Positions 12,000 through 14,542 of a stretch of DNA of 14,542 nucleotides are shown piece after piece. The notes beneath the pieces are model-generated. The model was not told the origin of the DNA. It ran no database searches and saw only the letters and a program-made list of their open reading frames with translations. The stretch lies in NCBI GenBank assembly GCA_946498265.1, contig CAMMNR010000032.1, forward strand, positions 1 to 14,542, read 5' to 3'. The stretch comes from an uncultured Clostridium sp. (GTDB lineage: Bacteria; Bacillota; Clostridia; TANB77; CAG-508). The position numbers were made by a program, and so were the translations under genes. Each line of letters opens with the position of its first letter. The stretch's first letter is position 1.

Positions 12000-13847
12000 A
12001 TGTGTGGATTTGTTGGATTTTCCAGCTTAAAAAATGAACTTTCAAATTCTAGACCTATTATAGAGAAGATGAATTCATCTTTAATACAACGTGGGCCAGA
12101 TGAGTTTGGATATTATATAAATAACAATATTGCACTTGGACATAGGAGACTTATTGTAGTTGACCCTGAAGGTGGCAAGCAACCTATGATAGAAAAATTT
12201 TCTTATGGTGATTATGTTATTTGTTATAATGGTCAAATCTATAATACGAAAGAATTAAGAGAAATTTTAGAAGAAAATGGTTTTCATTTTAATAGTCATA
12301 GTGATACAGAAGTGTTGCTAAAAAGTTATATTCATTTTGGAAATGATGTTGTAAATCATCTAAATGGGATTTTTGCTTTTGCAATTTGGAATGAACATAA
12401 AAAAGAATTGTTTTTGGCTAGAGACCATTTTGGTGTGAAACCTTTATTTTATACTATTCAAAATGATACTCTAATTTTTTCATCTGAAATAAAAGGTATT
12501 TTTGAATATCCTGGTATAGAAAAAATATTAGATAGTCAAGGTATATGTGAACTATTTGGAATTGGTCCTGCACATACTGCTGGAACTACAGTTTTTAAAA
12601 ATATTTATGAGTTAAAACCTGCTCATTTTGCTGTTTTTAATTCATCTGGTTTCCATATCAAAAGATACTGGAAACTTGTATCTAAGGAGCATCATGATAA
12701 TCTTGCTCAAACTTCTTCAAAATTAAAGTTTTTGTTAAATGATGCAATTACAAGACAACTAGTTTCTGATGTCCCTTTATGTACATTTTTATCTGGTGGG
12801 TTGGATTCTAGTATAATTACTAAATTTGCATCTGATTATTGTCAAAAAGAAGGTCTTCCTCCTTTAGATACTTACTCTATTGATTATGTCGATAATGATA
12901 AAAATTTTGTTAAGAGCGATTTTCAACCTAATTCAGATAATTATTATATTGAATTAATGAGTAAAAATCTTCATACCAATCATCATAATATTGTAATTGA
13001 TACACCTGAACTTGCTTCATATTTAGAAGATGCAATGATTGCTCGTGATACTCCTGGTATGGCTGATATTGATTCTTCTCTACTTCTTTTTTGTAAAAAT
13101 GTAAAAAAAGAAATGACTGTTTCTTTAACTGGTGAATGTGCTGATGAAATTTTTGGGGGTTATCCTTGGTTTTTCCGTGAAGATGCATTGAAAAGTAATA
13201 CTTTTCCTTGGTCTATAGCTATTTCAGAGAGACAAAATTTACTTAATCCTGAAATTGGAAAAAAAGTTCATTTAAAGGATTATATAGATTTTAGATATAA
13301 AGAGAGTTTAGATGAAGTAGATATTCTAGATACAGATTCTAAAGAAACTGCAGAGAAGAGAAAGATTTCTCATCTTACTTTAAACTGGTTCATGCAGACA
13401 CTTTTGGACCGTTCAGATAGAATGGCTATGTATAATGGCTTTGAACTCAGAGTTCCTTTCTGTGATTACAGATTGGCTGAATATGTTTGGAATATACCTT
13501 GGGAAATGAAAGCCTTGAATGGTAGAGAAAAAGGATTACTTAGATATGTGTGTAAAGATTTTTTACCTGCTGAAATTGTTGATAGAAAAAAATCTCCTTA
13601 TCCTAAGACTCATAATCCTAATTATTTGACTAAGGTTAAAGGTATGCTTTCTAAAATTATGGAAAATAAAAATGCTCCTATTAATGATTTACTTAATAGA
13701 GATTATATTTTAGATATTTTGAATACTGATGGTAAAGCTTTTACTAGACCTTGGTTTGGGCAACTTATGACTGGTCCACAGCTTATGGCTTACCTTTGTC
13801 AAGTGAATATGTGGCTTGAGAGGTATGAGCCTAGGATTGAGTTATAA
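12000..13847 (+). CDS. asnB: Glutamine-hydrolysing asparagine synthetase (AsnB/AsnO type)
   Basis: 615 residues, about the length of B. subtilis AsnO (614). It converts aspartate, glutamine and ATP to asparagine, glutamate and AMP. The start is fixed by the Ntn-hydrolase nucleophile: Met1 is removed to expose Cys2 (MCGFVGF), and GGAGG (11986-11990) lies nine bases upstream. The upstream in-frame ATG at 11958 would bury Cys2 and is rejected. The glutaminase half has Arg50, the YNGQIYN loop at 77-83 and SDTE at 101-104. The synthetase half has the pyrophosphate loop SGGLDSS at 265-271, then GECADEIFGGYPWF and the FELRVPFCDYRLAEY motif. All catalytic residues that I can place are present. AsnO is important for sporulation in B. 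subtilis, which fits the sigH and cotJ context, though the gene may be simply biosynthetic. It is the only protein gene on the plus strand. Confidence 0.97.
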   Translation: MCGFVGFSSLKNELSNSRPIIEKMNSSLIQRGPDEFGYYINNNIALGHRRLIVVDPEGGKQPMIEKFSYGDYVICYNGQIYNTKELREILEENGFHFNSHSDTEVLLKSYIHFGNDVVNHLNGIFAFAIWNEHKKELFLARDHFGVKPLFYTIQNDTLIFSSEIKGIFEYPGIEKILDSQGICELFGIGPAHTAGTTVFKNIYELKPAHFAVFNSSGFHIKRYWKLVSKEHHDNLAQTSSKLKFLLNDAITRQLVSDVPLCTFLSGGLDSSIITKFASDYCQKEGLPPLDTYSIDYVDNDKNFVKSDFQPNSDNYYIELMSKNLHTNHHNIVIDTPELASYLEDAMIARDTPGMADIDSSLLLFCKNVKKEMTVSLTGECADEIFGGYPWFFREDALKSNTFPWSIAISERQNLLNPEIGKKVHLKDYIDFRYKESLDEVDILDTDSKETAEKRKISHLTLNWFMQTLLDRSDRMAMYNGFELRVPFCDYRLAEYVWNIPWEMKALNGREKGLLRYVCKDFLPAEIVDRKKSPYPKTHNPNYLTKVKGMLSKIMENKNAPINDLLNRDYILDILNTDGKAFTRPWFGQLMTGPQLMAYLCQVNMWLERYEPRIEL

Positions 13848-13848
13848 T

Positions 13849-13870
13849 AAGAAGGTCACTAGACCTTCTT
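13849..13870. terminator. Hairpin between convergent asnB and the small Cys-rich ORF
   Basis: AAGAAGGTC-ACTA-GACCTTCTT, a 9-bp stem that begins one base after the asnB stop and touches the stop of the convergent ORF. Neither side has a long U-run, so it is a modest bidirectional terminator. Confidence 0.65.
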
Positions 13871-14037
13871 TACCATTCTACATATAAAAATTCTTCACAT
13901 TCTTTTGTTGCATTATTGTAACAATAACTACACTTATTACACCGAACATTTTCTCTCCAAGCACATGATAAGCATAAACATTCTCCACAATTATCACATG
14001 TATTGTCTTCTTGGTTTTCAATCTTTATATCTTTCAT
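13870..14037 (-). CDS. Small cysteine-rich protein of unknown function (55 residues)
   Basis: A short ORF opens at ATG 14037, five bases after GGAGG (complement of 14043-14047), and ends TAA at 13870. The product has nine cysteines among 55 residues, at 14, 17, 20, 22, 25, 33, 36, 39 and 47, spaced C-x2-C-x2-C-x-C-x2-C-x7-C-x2-C-x2-C-x7-C. It starts MKDIKIENQEDNTC and ends EEFLYVEW. There is no signal peptide or membrane segment. The spacing suggests binding of zinc or iron-sulfur clusters. It differs from the clostridial SCIFF ranthipeptide precursor in sequence and spacing, and no radical SAM gene is in sight. A 10-bp palindrome lies just before the ribosome binding site. I do not recognise the family. 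Confidence 0.75.
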   Translation of the reverse strand: MKDIKIENQEDNTCDNCGECLCLSCAWRENVRCNKCSYCYNNATKECEEFLYVEW

Positions 14038-14047
14038 TTTTCCTCCT

Positions 14048-14057
14048 GCTAATTAGC
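14048..14057. promoter_or_regulatory. 10-bp palindrome before the Cys-rich ORF
   Basis: GCTAATTAGC, a perfect palindrome that directly precedes the GGAGG of the small ORF. It could be an operator or RNA hairpin seed, or chance. No clear promoter is visible in 14058-14171, apart from a weak TTTACT-17-TAAAGT on the minus strand inside the stretch before it. Confidence 0.3.
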
Positions 14058-14171
14058 TTTCTAAAATAGGTTAACAGGTTGCTATTTATTTAAACTGCCC
14101 TTAAATTAGAACAGGAATTTCCAAAAATGTATTACTTTAATATATTAACATATCTAAGTAAATATTTCAAT

Positions 14172-14542
14172 TTAATTTTTATCATTTTTAGGCAATTTAT
14201 TACCATCAGCCATTTTCTTACTTTCTGACTTAAATCTTCTCTCTAATTTTTTTAAATCTTCTGCTGGTTTTAGATTTTCAGGTTGTATTCCTCTTTTATT
14301 TAACATATTTCTTACACTCAAATTATTATCCACATGCTCATCAGTTATACTTTCTTCACCATACATATCTTTTTCGGTTACATTGTAATTCGTCATTTCT
14401 GTTGCTAGATTTTTTGCTGCAATCGTTAGAGTTGGTAAAAAATCTGCAAGAGGTCTATTTTCTTTTACCCCATATTTTGCTTTCATTTGCATTGTATTTA
14501 ATCCACCAAATAATGCCGAATCTCCTTTTGAACGAATTCTTG
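14172..14542 (-). CDS. dinD: DinD-type DNA-damage-inducible protein, C-terminal part (cut by window edge)
   Basis: The frame is open from the right edge to TAA at 14172, giving 122 residues; the internal Met at 14492 is not the start, because the reading frame continues upstream with RIRSKGDSALFGGLNTMQMK. Typical DinD C-terminal segments are visible: GDSALFGG, KYGVKENRPLADFLPTLTI (residues about 20-40), ITDEHVDNN, SVRNMLNKRGIQPENL and PAEDLKKLERRFKSE. DinD is LexA-regulated in E. coli and antagonises RecA filaments there; related proteins occur in phages and mobile regions. The highly charged tail ends KLPKNDKN. The N-terminal portion and promoter lie outside the window, so regulation by LexA cannot be judged. 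Confidence 0.85.
   Translation of the reverse strand, partial: RIRSKGDSALFGGLNTMQMKAKYGVKENRPLADFLPTLTIAAKNLATEMTNYNVTEKDMYGEESITDEHVDNNLSVRNMLNKRGIQPENLKPAEDLKKLERRFKSESKKMADGNKLPKNDKN

Noticed and set aside
12000..14037. Asparagine-synthetase homologue next to a small peptide as a lasso-peptide cluster.
   Set aside because: The enzyme is a full AsnB with intact glutaminase and synthetase sites, the small ORF is convergent and Cys-rich, and there is no B-type protease.
1..14542. CRISPR arrays, insertion sequences, integrase or phage structural genes.
   Set aside because: No regularly spaced repeat, transposase or integrase frame was found; the three 31-bp modules are not regularly spaced.

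Overview
The window is about 14.5 kb of very AT-rich DNA from what looks like an endospore-forming low-GC Clostridia-type Bacillota. The evidence is a sigma-H gene, a complete cotJABC spore-coat operon, a T-box riboswitch on thrS, strong AGGAGG-type ribosome binding sites and consensus sigma-A promoters. Almost every gene is on the minus strand. The exceptions are one tRNA and the asparagine synthetase gene.

Layout, left to right. Positions 1-904 hold the N-terminal ~300 codons of ychF, cut by the window edge. Positions 1096-3033 are thrS. Its mRNA leader is unusually readable: a promoter, a full T-box with specifier loop, antiterminator and terminator, and then a pair of inverted 31-bp REP-like modules squeezed between the T-box terminator and the thrS ribosome binding site. 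A divergent tRNA-Thr(GGU) gene starts within about 100 bp of the thrS leader. Next come sigH, a membrane-anchored SH3/GH18 glycosidase, an AlkD-type DNA alkylation repair gene and tsaC. Each has its own recognisable promoter, and only some are separated by terminators. cotJA-cotJB-cotJC follow as a tightly overlapping operon. A DUF308 membrane protein, a TetR-type regulator with a probable self-operator, rpmF (ribosomal protein L32) and a DUF5662 protein come next. asnB (AsnO-like) is on the plus strand. It converges on a tiny 55-residue cysteine-rich ORF that has a good ribosome binding site. The last gene is the 3' end of a dinD-type gene, cut by the window edge.

Three themes connect the genes. 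Translation: thrS, its tRNA-sensing leader, tRNA-Thr, tsaC (t6A modification from threonine), rpmF and ychF. Sporulation: sigH, cotJABC, an AsnO-like asparagine synthetase and possibly the GH18 enzyme, since related GH18 proteins act on spore cortex. Stress and DNA damage: the AlkD-like protein and DinD.

The most unusual points are these. (1) The T-box bulge (UGGA) calls for a U73 tRNA, whereas the adjacent tRNA-Thr has C73. (2) Three copies of a 31-bp palindromic module occur, two of them forming an inverted pair inside the thrS 5' UTR. (3) An unassigned small nine-cysteine protein is encoded after asnB. No phage, CRISPR array or insertion sequence is visible. I do not see a large unknown multi-gene system here.
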